Shown here: piece by piece, positions 15,901 to 23,968 of the stretch
Layout: the number at the start of each line of letters is the position of its first letter
Numbering within the stretch: position 1 is the stretch's first letter
Assembly: GCA_041580375.1 (NCBI GenBank)
Contig: JBFGDZ010000032.1
Location: 1-23,968 of the forward strand
DNA: 23,968 bases
DNA from: JAPUIN01 sp041580375
GTDB taxonomy: Bacteria > Acidobacteriota > Polarisedimenticolia > Gp22-AA2
Direction: 5' to 3'
Notes under the pieces: model-generated
Databases searched by the model: none
The model's input: only the letters and a program-made list of their open reading frames with translations
Told to the model about the DNA's origin: nothing
Translations under genes and position numbers: made by a program

Positions 15901-18900
15901 TGGCGCGTCCGCGTGAGAAGGGGCGGCGGCGGGGCATCGCCCGGCCAGATCACCGTTCTCACGGGCCCCGTCGAGGACGCCAACCGCAACGGCCGTCTGG
16001 ACGCCGGGGAGGATACGAACGCCAACGGCTTCCTGGACGCCGACGGCCAGCCGTACGGCCTGGTGATCGCGGGACCGGTCTTCGGGACCGAGACCCAGAC
16101 AATCGCCGGCGGCACGCTGGTGCACCCGGGCAGCACCGCCCGGCTCGCCAGAAGCCTCTACGGCTGCGCGGACGAGGTCCAGGCGACGATCTTCGACGCC
16201 GGCACCAGCGCCTCGGCCGTCTCCTCGGCGGTGACCTTCGAGGTCGTCAATAACGCCGGCGCCGTCGTCGACACGGAGACCGGCATCTCGTTCACCGCCA
16301 ACGGCGGCGAGTCCTACACGTCGAGCCTGGTGCCGCTCCGGCAGACTCGCCCGAAGGCCGTCAGCCACAACGGCATCCTGGAGACCAACGGCAGGACCGA
16401 GGAGGAGCCGTACACGGTCCGGGCGCGCTACGCCGACGCTCCGCGCGCCCCGCAGGCGGCGGCGCGGATCTTCTGCGAGCCGAATCTCGCGGCCTGGCGC
16501 TTCCTCATCGAGAACGAGGACGGCACGAACCAGGTCTTCATCGGCGGAGGCTGCGACCACGATCAGTTCATGGACTCCGGCGAGAACGTCACCTATTCGG
16601 TCACGTTCGTGAACGCCAACCGCGAGCAGGACCTGCCCAACGTGAAGGGCTTCCTGGCGGCATCCGGGCCCGGCGCCTCGGCGCTGCGCATCCTCGATTC
16701 GCCGAAGCCGATGGGGAGGATCCCCGCCGGCCAGACGACGGCTGCGACCTTCAACCTGCACGTCGATCCGGCCGCCGTCAGCGCGCTCGCGGTGAACGAC
16801 CGCGTCGTGACGATGACCCTGACGCTCGAATCGACCACCAATCAGGTCAACCTGTCGCGTCAGACCTTCACCTTCACGCACGCGCTGAACTCGGACTACG
16901 AGACGTTCCACTTCTCCACCGACTTCCCGAGGGGAGGGCGCGAGATCCGCGACCTGAACCGCAACCTCCAGATCGACTTGCCGGACGTCATCGATCCGTT
17001 CGTCGGCATCGTGTTCCCGGACGAGGACATCACGTTCAACTCGATGGAGATCGTGGGGGCGGACACGAACGGGGACGGCATCGCCGACGCCATCTCCAAC
17101 AGGCTGGGCGAGGACCTCAACAACGACGGCGCCCTGAATCCCGGCGAGGACACGATCGGGAACGGCGTGCTGGACACCGGCATCCTGGCGAACCCCCTGG
17201 TCGGCTCGACTGACAAGTCGCCCTTCAACTTCGACAGGAACAGCGGCGGTTTCCACGGGTTCCGTCACCCGCACAGCATCCTGAGCGGGTCGCCCACCAG
17301 CGTCCCCTCATGGGAATGGGTGCGCAGGGGCGTGTGCGGCTTCCAGACCGCCCTGGCCGACAACGCGGGCTTCGCGAACCTCGGCGCCGGCATCTGGCAC
17401 ACGGGGGACGGCATCCCGACGACGAACCAGTCCAACGCGAACTCCTGCGAGGGGCACGCCGAGGCGTTCGATACCTCCACGCCGCAGCAGGTCGAGTTCC
17501 TCTGGGACGTCCTGGTCTCGCCCATCATCTCCAAGGTGCACCAGCTGCCGGACGCCCGGGGGCTGCCGTACTCGATGGAGTTCCAGCGCCTCGGCATGAA
17601 CATGCAGATGCAGACCCGGACCAACCTCTCGGGGGCCGGGATGACCATCGACAACAACATCGATGACGATCACACGAACTGCCTCCTGTGCCAGAACTTC
17701 GACAATAACTACGGAGGCTTCCAGTACCAGATCGCCGACCTCGGAACGAGCGGCTACGGATTCGATCCCCTGAACCGCTCGCTGCGCCAGCGCACCTTCG
17801 GGCCGACCCTCGACGGCGCCGGGAACCCCAAGGTCTTCAGCTGTCCGGGCGCGGGCCCGACGTTCGCCGGCAACGAGTCCGGCTTCCGCGGCTGCCTGTC
17901 GACGAGCAACCCCAACAGCAGCAATCCGATCCCGCAGGCCGGCCCCGACGCGCTGGCCTACCCGCTGCCGGGCGCGCCCACCGTCCTGGCCTCGGACGGC
18001 ACGCCCTGGACGACCAACGTGCAGGGACCCGCGCGCAACATGGAGTTCGACCTGGTGACGTACGAGCAGGGGTTCATCTCGTTGATGCCGGATGGGCCGG
18101 GCGCCGATGAGATCGCGGGGGTCAGCCCGTTCACCGTCAATCCGGGCAACCGCTGGCAGATCGGCGTCGGGTTCTACAACATCGAGACCGCCGCGCGCGA
18201 GCCCGACTACGGCTTCGGCGTCGACGACGTCGTCTTCGAGTGGGACGAGCGGCATCCGGTCGACGAGGCGGCCCTTGGGAACACCCCGGCCTGCGACCGC
18301 TTCGGCCAGCCGGGCCAGCCAGCCGGCCAGCAGTGCGGAACCCTGACGATCGATCGCACGTCGCTGTACGAGTGCGACGACGTGCTGACCGTCACCGTCA
18401 ACGATCCCAAGGTGGCGGGCGGCAGCGTCCAGGTCCTGGCGGCTTCGGACAGCGACTCGCGGCTGTTCAGCACGGGCGTCGTGACGGCGCTCCACCCGCG
18501 CAAGAGCTTCACCCTCCCCGAGGTGGCGCCGGGCGTGTTCCAGGCCAAGATCACCGTCACCCAGACGCTTGATTATCCGGGCGCGCTGTTCGTCGCCGCG
18601 GGCGACCTGAACATGCAGTTCTACTACCTGGATCCGCTCTGCGACGGCAGCGGTGACGGGCTGGCCGGGCAGAACGAGTTCGACAACCTCGACGGGGACG
18701 GCGTCGACTTCGCCGCCGACAACTGCCCCTTCGATCACAACCCGTCGCAGACCGACAGCGACGGGGACGGCCTGGGCGACATCTGCGACAACTGTCCGAA
18801 CAACGCCAACGCCAACCAGGCCGACTCGGACGGCGACGACGTGGGGGACGCCTGCGACCTCGACGACATCGACTTCGACGGCATCGTCAACCAGCTGGAC

Positions 18901-21900
18901 AACTGCCCCGACGTCTACAATCCTCTGCAGACTCCGGGGCAGGGGACGCGAGGGCAGGCGTGCAGCGCGACCTCCGATCGCGACGGGGACGGAATCAACG
19001 ACCGCAACGACAAGTGCGTGCGGACGCCGAACGCCAGCCAGGCCGATGCGGATCTGGACGGGATCGGCGACGCCTGCGACGGAGACTGCGTCAACGCGCG
19101 CGCCGAGCTCCTGAGCACCGGAAGCTGCCAGGTGCAGTCCTCGTTGATCTGCAGTGCCACCACCCCATGTCCGAACGTCGGCGTCTGCAGCGCGGACTTG
19201 TCGACGATCTGTAACACCAACAGCAACTGCTCCGGCCCGACGAACAACTGCATCAATCTCGTGCCTCAGACCTGCCAGCGCCTGGGCGTCGTCAACGACG
19301 GCTCCTGTGCCTCCATCAACGACGACACCGACGTGGACGCTGTGCCGGACGCGTTCGACAACTGCCCGGTGACGTTCAACCCGCCGATCATCCCGGGCAC
19401 TTTCCGGCAGTCGGACGTCGATCGCGACGGCGTCGGTGACGCCTGCGACTCGCCGCTCATGGTGGACGGCGACAACAACGGCATCCCCGACGACGCCGTG
19501 TCGTTCGGACTTCAGGTGAAGTGCACGAACGTTCCGCTCCCGAGCATCGTGATCGAGTCGGTGGCCGTGAGCGACATCAATGGCGACACCGACCCCTTCT
19601 GCGACACGGGGGAGACGTGCCGGATGACGCTGCAGCTGGCCAACGGCGGCTCGATCAGCCTGACCGACGCGTCGATCTTCCTCGCCACGTCCGATCCGGA
19701 CATCGAGTGCGTGACGAAGCCCTCGATCTTCCTCGGAGACTTCCCGGCCGGCAGCCGGATCGACACCGCCGACATCGGCGGCGCGGCCCGCTTCTTCGAG
19801 TACGTGGTGTCGCAGACCACGCAGACCGTCGACACGGCCACTCCGGCCCGGGGCAGCTTCGTCCTGAACCTGGTCGCCCGCGAGGCGCTCGGAAACAGCA
19901 CCAAGCTGAGCTTCGACACCCTGCTCGACCTCGACATCCCGGTCGGCGTCTCGGTCACGCGCGTGGCCGGACCGGACGGGCTCCCGGGCACGGCCGACGA
20001 CGGCCTCCTGTTCGAGGACTTCGACACCAACCGGGTCGACAACACGGTGTTCGGAGTGCCGGATGTCAATCCCGACGGGACGCCGCGCATCGCCCTCAGC
20101 GACGGGCGGTCCGGCTTCGCGAACGACACGATCGGCGTCACGGTCGGCACGGCGCAGGGAGGCCTCAACGCGATCAGCGGGATCGGCTGCGGCGGCTTCA
20201 ACGTCGGCAGCGCCGATCCGGGCTGCCGCGTCGATCCCGACAACGACATGGACTGGCACGTCCACTGCAAGCCGGGCGCGTGCGATCCGAACCCGCACTT
20301 CGGATCCACGACGGCGTTCAAGGCGACGCCGGCCGACGGCGCGATGGCGTTCTCGGGCAACAACTCGCTGCACTGGGGACGGCACATCGAGACGACCCGG
20401 ATCGGTGACACGACGGGCTTCAGACAGTTGGCGGCGTTCATGGTGACCGCGAACCTGACGCCGCTGGTGCAGGCGGGCGATCTGGAGCTGAGCTTCTTCC
20501 ACATCGCCAACATGATGGACAACAATGACGGCCAGTCCACGCTGGCGACCGGGGACGCAGTCGACTACGGCCAGGTCCAGGCGCGCGTCGACCTCGATCC
20601 CGATCCGAACACGGACAACTGGGGCTTCTGGGATCGACTGGTCCCGTTCGACAACGTCTACGACCACGTGCCGTACATCTGGAGCTTCTGGGGTTCCCGG
20701 CAGACCTACTGCAACATCACGCCGACCGACACGGGCAGCGGTCCGCCGGCCCCGCGCGGCACGAAGGAGACGATGTGCAGGCCGTTCGGCGTCTACTCGC
20801 ACTGCGGCACGAACATCGGGACGGACACGACGTTCCAGTGCCCCGGGCCGGGCTTCCAGGGCCAGACGGCTCCCGCCGGCGGCGCCCTCTGGGTGAACAG
20901 CAGGTTCTCGCTCGCCAACTTCCTCGGCCAGCGCGTGCAGATCCGCTGGATCGCCCAGGGATGGGAGTTCGACTTCGACAACCCGAGCCAGGATTACCAC
21001 TCCTACGGCGGCAGCTGGGCCGGGCTGAACACGGACGACGGCTGGTGGGTGGATGACATCTCGATCACGGGAGCCATCACCTCCCAGGCGTCCCCGGACG
21101 CCGACGTCAAGGCGCCTCCGGCCGGCACCTGCCCGGCGGCGGGCGACGAGTGCGATCAGACCCAGGGCACGGGCGGCTACGTCATCTCCCTGACCGCCAA
21201 CGACGCGAACGGGAACGGGATCTTCGAGAACGGCGAGAGGGTCGGTCTCGACGCCAGCGGCACCGCGAATCCCGGCGGCTGCGCCAACGGCGCGACCGAG
21301 TACCGCTTCTTCAAGGACGGGCAGGTGGTGCGCGAGTTCTCGGCCAGCCCGTTCCACAACGACTCGCCGACATCGTTCGCGACCTACGCGGTCGTGGCGC
21401 GCTGCAGCACGGACCAGGCCTGCACGAGCGCCACGGCGACGGTCGACGTCGCGGTCTACTCCGGCGAGGGTGGCGACGTGATCTTCGGCACCAAGACCAA
21501 TCCGTTCGACCCCTCGAACGGGATCGTCCGCGCCGCCAACGGCGACACGACGCTCCGCTGGTGGGCACCGCCGCCCACGACGGCGATGGGCGGATCGGTC
21601 GACATCTACAGGGGCTCGATCACGACCGCCGGCGGCGGAGGCAGCCTGACGGCCGCCAACACGTTCAGCCTGGCGACCGGGACCTGCCTCAACCAGCCGC
21701 CATTGCTCGGGAACTACGTCGGCACACCGGTGCCGGCGAACCCCGGGTTCAACGACACCGTCACCCTCACGGCAGCGCAGGATCCGACACCTGCGGTCGG
21801 GGCGGTGACGTACTACCTGGTGACGAAGCAGAACCCGGGCGGCGCGGGAGCGCCGAGTCCGAACGCCCACGGCTGCGCCAATCCGGCGCGCTGCGCGGGG

Positions 21901-22113
21901 CCCGGCCCGCTGGCCGGCACCTCCTGCTCCAGCGACGCGCAGTGCGGTGGGACGCTCTGCCTCAACGTGAACGTCGCCATCGGGACCGGCCTGTCGCTCG
22001 GCGCCTATGGCAGCGTGAATCCGAACCAGCCGTTCGGGTGCCTCGGCCCGGCGAGCCCGTACCGGGTCATCCGGGAGGTGCCGTCCGCGGCGACACCGCC
22101 GCTCTGTCCGTAA
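12997..22113 (+). CDS. Giant secreted S8 (subtilisin-like) serine protease with thrombospondin type 3 repeats
   Basis: Predicted extracellular serine endopeptidase of 3038 residues. A signal peptide or anchor covers about 1-33. Two propeptide-like segments (about 148-203 and 222-292) precede the catalytic domain, whose triad is D350 (VTDNGI), H407 (GTHGN) and S693 (FGTSFATAEIAG), with oxyanion N556 (VGNTGT). The triad spacing is wider than in subtilisin, so the domain carries insertions. A jelly-roll P-like domain follows at about 864-1000 (AMAWSDPPS, LVNDLDLLLES). Then come acidic loops (about 991-1020, 1356-1396), a carbohydrate-binding or MAM-like module ending near 1750 (GFGVDDVVFEW), a thrombospondin type 3 array (about 1894-2164), a second such module ending near 2693 (DDGWWVDDISI), and Cys-rich and beta-type segments to the end. 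No sorting tail such as PEP-CTERM is seen. The start has GAGGGGGG at 12984-12991, a good ribosome binding site. Protease assignment is secure; substrate is unknown. Confidence 0.93.
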   Translation: MRFSLMRRSLASILCAVFVVGGALVVFSYGLWAQRDRRQRMSEDEFLARIEAEFQKHRQTPIGFVSSPERNPFGNFRPLLDTDVEPSELGRYFETPAGLLTPARAAEMRGQMPEFATGRQPRSLGARGEIDAGFTAVRLSGPVVSGRGIEAIERELKAMGVTIHERMPAHALLIEVPERAVRALSEADFIDEAIVWDAPLKLRHTIGRGVYAEKARASRPDYSVIVHFFAGTDAQKARQDLERILGAEKVAPWSTVSGLSFETNGVSRGQLARIARLDRVHAIEPRPEYVLMGSEIPTVAQVGNMKDNLPFQKPYHDVGVDGGGIDTSGDGNRYNDGSDAVPPQIVAVTDNGISVDSVQFSHTRTQSIIPILNPVGPRHRKVHSIQNVPGADFGAGCDATLDGGGTHGNVVAGVIAGDATSLGVRGKHHIYNIRPPYENLEVSGVARGGRILLQDAANNSACRTNAILETGGNVSPGSLLDRLTLAICPRSGGTGACAGLVGGGADLHLHVLPFAVPNFGSLLDNPEAGNYSTASRNVDLFLVNNRSSMVFAPVGNTGTLPAQDFVSFQGENKSRYPFLFDGTALDDNPNNPGRALQIAPPATAKNLVTVGSHFQDTQTTTSINLEENPTNFSSKGPASTSLRTAPIIMGVGQDVTGFWFGPNMASAAVWKSRDNDNSDPVDALIDQPNFGTSFATAEIAGVAALMRDYFAQGFYPTGTRVTADRIPNVSGPLVKAAIAASANFLEQQGTDYPTPTDRVVAFSRSVNLPIVAGAQVGVLGNSEQGYGRVVLSSVLPLANWPAGKGIGAPDTIEYPAAGLIIYDEIATGEPAINNTTRTSIEHTFLVQSDSTRLVGAARVVDRGQLRVAMAWSDPPSAAPSAGTLVNDLDLLLESPGPDNDLNTTADNVLYDGNVYITGQGIKLGQWNQGRGTADAGVNDRRNPIEAIHLSADPNGDGDPSDSQIYTGTWRVRVRRGGGGASPGQITVLTGPVEDANRNGRLDAGEDTNANGFLDADGQPYGLVIAGPVFGTETQTIAGGTLVHPGSTARLARSLYGCADEVQATIFDAGTSASAVSSAVTFEVVNNAGAVVDTETGISFTANGGESYTSSLVPLRQTRPKAVSHNGILETNGRTEEEPYTVRARYADAPRAPQAAARIFCEPNLAAWRFLIENEDGTNQVFIGGGCDHDQFMDSGENVTYSVTFVNANREQDLPNVKGFLAASGPGASALRILDSPKPMGRIPAGQTTAATFNLHVDPAAVSALAVNDRVVTMTLTLESTTNQVNLSRQTFTFTHALNSDYETFHFSTDFPRGGREIRDLNRNLQIDLPDVIDPFVGIVFPDEDITFNSMEIVGADTNGDGIADAISNRLGEDLNNDGALNPGEDTIGNGVLDTGILANPLVGSTDKSPFNFDRNSGGFHGFRHPHSILSGSPTSVPSWEWVRRGVCGFQTALADNAGFANLGAGIWHTGDGIPTTNQSNANSCEGHAEAFDTSTPQQVEFLWDVLVSPIISKVHQLPDARGLPYSMEFQRLGMNMQMQTRTNLSGAGMTIDNNIDDDHTNCLLCQNFDNNYGGFQYQIADLGTSGYGFDPLNRSLRQRTFGPTLDGAGNPKVFSCPGAGPTFAGNESGFRGCLSTSNPNSSNPIPQAGPDALAYPLPGAPTVLASDGTPWTTNVQGPARNMEFDLVTYEQGFISLMPDGPGADEIAGVSPFTVNPGNRWQIGVGFYNIETAAREPDYGFGVDDVVFEWDERHPVDEAALGNTPACDRFGQPGQPAGQQCGTLTIDRTSLYECDDVLTVTVNDPKVAGGSVQVLAASDSDSRLFSTGVVTALHPRKSFTLPEVAPGVFQAKITVTQTLDYPGALFVAAGDLNMQFYYLDPLCDGSGDGLAGQNEFDNLDGDGVDFAADNCPFDHNPSQTDSDGDGLGDICDNCPNNANANQADSDGDDVGDACDLDDIDFDGIVNQLDNCPDVYNPLQTPGQGTRGQACSATSDRDGDGINDRNDKCVRTPNASQADADLDGIGDACDGDCVNARAELLSTGSCQVQSSLICSATTPCPNVGVCSADLSTICNTNSNCSGPTNNCINLVPQTCQRLGVVNDGSCASINDDTDVDAVPDAFDNCPVTFNPPIIPGTFRQSDVDRDGVGDACDSPLMVDGDNNGIPDDAVSFGLQVKCTNVPLPSIVIESVAVSDINGDTDPFCDTGETCRMTLQLANGGSISLTDASIFLATSDPDIECVTKPSIFLGDFPAGSRIDTADIGGAARFFEYVVSQTTQTVDTATPARGSFVLNLVAREALGNSTKLSFDTLLDLDIPVGVSVTRVAGPDGLPGTADDGLLFEDFDTNRVDNTVFGVPDVNPDGTPRIALSDGRSGFANDTIGVTVGTAQGGLNAISGIGCGGFNVGSADPGCRVDPDNDMDWHVHCKPGACDPNPHFGSTTAFKATPADGAMAFSGNNSLHWGRHIETTRIGDTTGFRQLAAFMVTANLTPLVQAGDLELSFFHIANMMDNNDGQSTLATGDAVDYGQVQARVDLDPDPNTDNWGFWDRLVPFDNVYDHVPYIWSFWGSRQTYCNITPTDTGSGPPAPRGTKETMCRPFGVYSHCGTNIGTDTTFQCPGPGFQGQTAPAGGALWVNSRFSLANFLGQRVQIRWIAQGWEFDFDNPSQDYHSYGGSWAGLNTDDGWWVDDISITGAITSQASPDADVKAPPAGTCPAAGDECDQTQGTGGYVISLTANDANGNGIFENGERVGLDASGTANPGGCANGATEYRFFKDGQVVREFSASPFHNDSPTSFATYAVVARCSTDQACTSATATVDVAVYSGEGGDVIFGTKTNPFDPSNGIVRAANGDTTLRWWAPPPTTAMGGSVDIYRGSITTAGGGGSLTAANTFSLATGTCLNQPPLLGNYVGTPVPANPGFNDTVTLTAAQDPTPAVGAVTYYLVTKQNPGGAGAPSPNAHGCANPARCAGPGPLAGTSCSSDAQCGGTLCLNVNVAIGTGLSLGAYGSVNPNQPFGCLGPASPYRVIREVPSAATPPLCP
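15967..16047 (+). repeat. DxNxNG acidic loop pair after the protease P-like domain
   Basis: The encoded segment DANRNGRLDAGED then DTNANGFLDADG has the same form as the insertion in the TonB receptor at 1018-1390. A further similar pair, DTNGDGIADA and DLNNDGALNPGED, is encoded at about 17062-17184. Calcium binding is likely from the spacing of Asp and Asn but is inferred. Confidence 0.6.
18680..19490 (+). repeat. Thrombospondin type 3 repeat array, interrupted by a Cys-rich segment
   Basis: Repeats begin with DNCP-type motifs at residues 1908, 1931, 1968, 2005 (DKCV) and 2121 of the giant protease, each followed by NPxQxDxDxDGxGDxCD-like acidic sequence. In the known family these bind many calcium ions and form rigid spacers with disulfides. 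Between the fourth and fifth repeat, bases 19085-19320 encode a different segment with ten Cys in about 75 residues. Confidence 0.9.
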
Positions 22114-22136
22114 GGGCCGGCGGAACGATCCATTCA

Positions 22137-22163
22137 GGGGGCCCCCGGGGGGGCCCCCTTTTT
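22137..22163 (+). terminator. Strong terminator after the giant protease
   Basis: Nine-pair GC stem GGGGGCCCC (22137-22145) with GGGGCCCCC (22150-22158), a four-base loop CGGG, then TTTTT at 22159-22163. It lies 23 bases after the protease stop and touches the end of the converging gene. On the opposite strand there is no T run after the stem, so it works mainly for the plus strand. Confidence 0.92.
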
Positions 22164-23968
22164 ATGTCCGGACGATGATGACGCGGGCGTCGAGGGCGAC
22201 CGCACCGTCCGCGGCGCACCGCAGCGGGTTGATCTCGGCGTCCTGCACCGCGGGCTGGGCGAGGATCAGGCGGGCCACGGCGCGCAGCGCCCCGAGGACG
22301 GCCCGGGCGTCGGCCGGCGCCGTCCCGCGGAACCCTTCCAGGAGGCGGCCGGCCCGCGTGGACGCGATCATCCCGGCGATCTCCTTCTCCTGGCAGGGGA
22401 GGAGCCGGATCGCCCGGTCCATGGCGAATTCGGCGAGGACGCCGCCCGTGCCGAACAGCAGGATCGGCCCGAACTGCGGGTCGCGGCGACCGCCGACGAT
22501 CACCTCGATCCCTCCCGGCATGTACGGAGTCAGGCGGACCTCCGGGGTCTCGCCGGGGACGAGCCGGGCTGCGGCCCGGAACGCCTCCCTCACCCGATCG
22601 GCGTCCCGCAGATCGAGGTGGACCCCTCCGGCGTCCGACTTGTGGAGCAGCCGTTTCGAATGGATCTTCAGGACGACCGGGTACCCGAGGCGTCCGGCCG
22701 CGCGAAGCGCGGCCTCCTCGTCGCGGGCGAGGGCGGCGGGGAGGACCGGGACGCCGTAATGGGAGAGCAGATCGGCCGCGTCGTTCTCGAGCAGGTGGAT
22801 CGGCCCGTCGCTCCCGGCCGGCACGCCCGGCGGATCGGCGCCGGCGATCTCGATCGCCGCGCGCAGGCGCGGCGGAAGAGCCTCGGCCTCCCGCGGGCCT
22901 CCGCCGGTCCCGTGCGCGGTTCGGACCGCCGCCGCGCGCGCCGCCCGCTCGCGCCCCCGCGTCCCGCGGGCCAGCGCGGCCGCCGCTCGCGCGGCGACCT
23001 CGACCGATTGGAAGAGGGGAAGCCGCCGTTCGCGCAGCAGACGGATGGCGTCGCGTGCGGTTCCCGCGTACAGGTCGTGGATCAGGATCGGCTTGCCCGT
23101 GCGCGCGCGCAGTTCCGCGAGGAAGTTGGCCTGGGGCGCGTCGTGAAGGGCGTAGCCGCCGAACAGGATGATCTGGTCGCAGCCGTCCCAATCGACCACG
23201 GGTTTGAGCACCTTCTCGTAAACCCGGATGTCGTATTCCGACTGGCCGCCGAACTCGACCGGGTTCCGCACGATCCCCACGAACGGTGGCAGGTGGGGAC
23301 GGATGGTCCGCACCAGGTCGTCGGGGAACGGCTCGAGCGCCAGTCCCGCCTCGCTCGCCGCGTCGGTGAGGAGGGTGGCGTGCCCGCCACCCTCGCCGAC
23401 GAGGGCGGTCCGCCGTCCCCGCGGCAGCGGGGACTCCAGGAACGCCTGGGCCACGGGCAGGGCCTCGTCCGCTCGATCGAGCAGGACCGCGCCGGCCTGC
23501 TCCAGTCCCTGTCGCATCACCTCGGCCTCGCCGGCGAGCGCGCCGGTGTGGGAGCGCGCCGTGCCGCGTCCCTCGACTGTGCGGCCGCCGCGCAGGACCA
23601 GGACCGGCTTGACTGCGGCGGCCGCGGCCACGGCGTCCACGAACTCGCGACCCAGCCCCCGGACCACGCCCTCGGTGAAGATCAGGATGGCCCGCGTGTG
23701 CGGGTCGACGCGCAGGTAGTCGAGGTAGTCGTGCAGGGCGAGATCGGCCTGATTGCCGGCGCTGATGAAGCGCGAGAAGCCGACGGTGCGGGTCACGCTG
23801 GCCTCGTGCGCCAGCGCGTAACCGAGGTTGCCGCTGGCGGAGAGAAGCCCCAGGTCGCCCTCGGGGAAGGGGACGATGGCGCTGAGGTTGAGCCGGGCCG
23901 GAGCACTGAAGATGTTCATGCAGTTGGGGCCGACGATGCGCATCCCGTGGGCGGCGGCGGCCTCCAGC
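22162..23968 (-). CDS. Fused ADP-forming acyl-CoA (acetyl-CoA) synthetase, N-terminus cut by the window edge
   Basis: NDP-forming acyl-CoA synthetase that interconverts acyl-CoA plus ADP and phosphate with acid, CoA and ATP, cytoplasmic. Alpha and beta parts are fused. The frame is open through the right edge: residues LEAAAAHG precede the in-frame Met at 23943, and HGMRIVGPNCMN is the conserved CoA-ligase alpha segment, so the true start lies beyond the window and the CoA-binding Rossmann domain is missing here. The phosphorylated-His motif is SHTGALAG, with His at base 23550 (residue 132 from that Met). A basic Ala/Arg linker near 22900-23000 leads to an ATP-grasp domain (LLSHYGVPVLP, GYPVVLKIHSKRLLHKSDAGGV, LLFGTGGVLAEF, DAEINPLRC). 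Acetyl-CoA is the commonest substrate, but branched-chain or aryl acyl groups are possible. The stop codon abuts the protease terminator. Confidence 0.9.
   Translation of the reverse strand, partial: LEAAAAHGMRIVGPNCMNIFSAPARLNLSAIVPFPEGDLGLLSASGNLGYALAHEASVTRTVGFSRFISAGNQADLALHDYLDYLRVDPHTRAILIFTEGVVRGLGREFVDAVAAAAAVKPVLVLRGGRTVEGRGTARSHTGALAGEAEVMRQGLEQAGAVLLDRADEALPVAQAFLESPLPRGRRTALVGEGGGHATLLTDAASEAGLALEPFPDDLVRTIRPHLPPFVGIVRNPVEFGGQSEYDIRVYEKVLKPVVDWDGCDQIILFGGYALHDAPQANFLAELRARTGKPILIHDLYAGTARDAIRLLRERRLPLFQSVEVAARAAAALARGTRGRERAARAAAVRTAHGTGGGPREAEALPPRLRAAIEIAGADPPGVPAGSDGPIHLLENDAADLLSHYGVPVLPAALARDEEAALRAAGRLGYPVVLKIHSKRLLHKSDAGGVHLDLRDADRVREAFRAAARLVPGETPEVRLTPYMPGGIEVIVGGRRDPQFGPILLFGTGGVLAEFAMDRAIRLLPCQEKEIAGMIASTRAGRLLEGFRGTAPADARAVLGALRAVARLILAQPAVQDAEINPLRCAADGAVALDARVIIVRT

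Noticed and set aside
14590..17274. An 894-codon minus-strand open frame opposite the protease catalytic region
   Set aside because: Same cause as the other antisense frames; the plus strand holds the intact S8 triad and P-like domain.
17308..21870. A 1520-codon open frame on the minus strand inside the giant protease
   Set aside because: It has biased low-complexity composition (A, R, V, D, G) and no recognisable motif. The Asp/Gly/Asn-rich plus-strand codons have few stops in this antisense frame.

Overview
The window is GC-rich (roughly two thirds G+C by eye) and bacterial, from a Gram-negative (diderm) organism. Evidence for an outer membrane is a TonB-dependent receptor, a lipoprotein signal peptide and an LTxxQ periplasmic protein. 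The mix of an Oar-type TonB receptor with an N-terminal carboxypeptidase-regulatory-like fold, a giant S8 protease with thrombospondin type 3 repeats and a fused ADP-forming acyl-CoA synthetase suggests Acidobacteriota or a related high-GC environmental lineage. That placement is inference; there is no rRNA or other marker here to settle it.

Layout from left to right. (1) 2-3511: a 5'-truncated TonB-dependent receptor with an acidic, calcium-loop-like insertion, closed by a rho-independent terminator. (2) 3663-5121: a consensus promoter and cysS. (3) 5205-7438: a compact cluster of ECF sigma factor, zinc-finger anti-sigma factor, Spy/CpxP-like LTxxQ protein and YraN, with ATGA and GTGA overlaps. 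(4) 7520-7881: tRNA-Gly(GCC) and tRNA-Cys(GCA), each with its own sigma-70-type promoter; the Gly tRNA also has a terminator. (5) 8035-12343: two class III PLP aminotransferase paralogues on opposite strands flanking a sulfatase-like lipoprotein hydrolase, with divergent promoters between the first aminotransferase and the hydrolase. (6) 12344-12996: a 653-base gene-free stretch with three strong inverted repeats. (7) 12997-22113: one 3038-residue gene for a secreted subtilisin-like protease with many accessory modules, closed by a strong terminator. (8) 22162 to the right edge, minus strand: a fused ADP-forming acyl-CoA synthetase, truncated by the window.

The genes fall into housekeeping functions (cysS, two tRNAs, yraN), an envelope-stress regulatory cluster, and a secreted, cell-surface degradative and uptake theme (TonB receptor, giant protease, lipoprotein hydrolase). 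Aminotransferases and acyl-CoA synthetase would fit amino-acid catabolism downstream of proteolysis, but that link is inference from proximity. I see no CRISPR array, insertion sequence, integrase, prophage gene or recognisable defence system. The most unusual items are the giant protease with its repeated modules, the same class of acidic DxNxNG-type motifs in both it and the TonB receptor, and the structured leader upstream of the protease.
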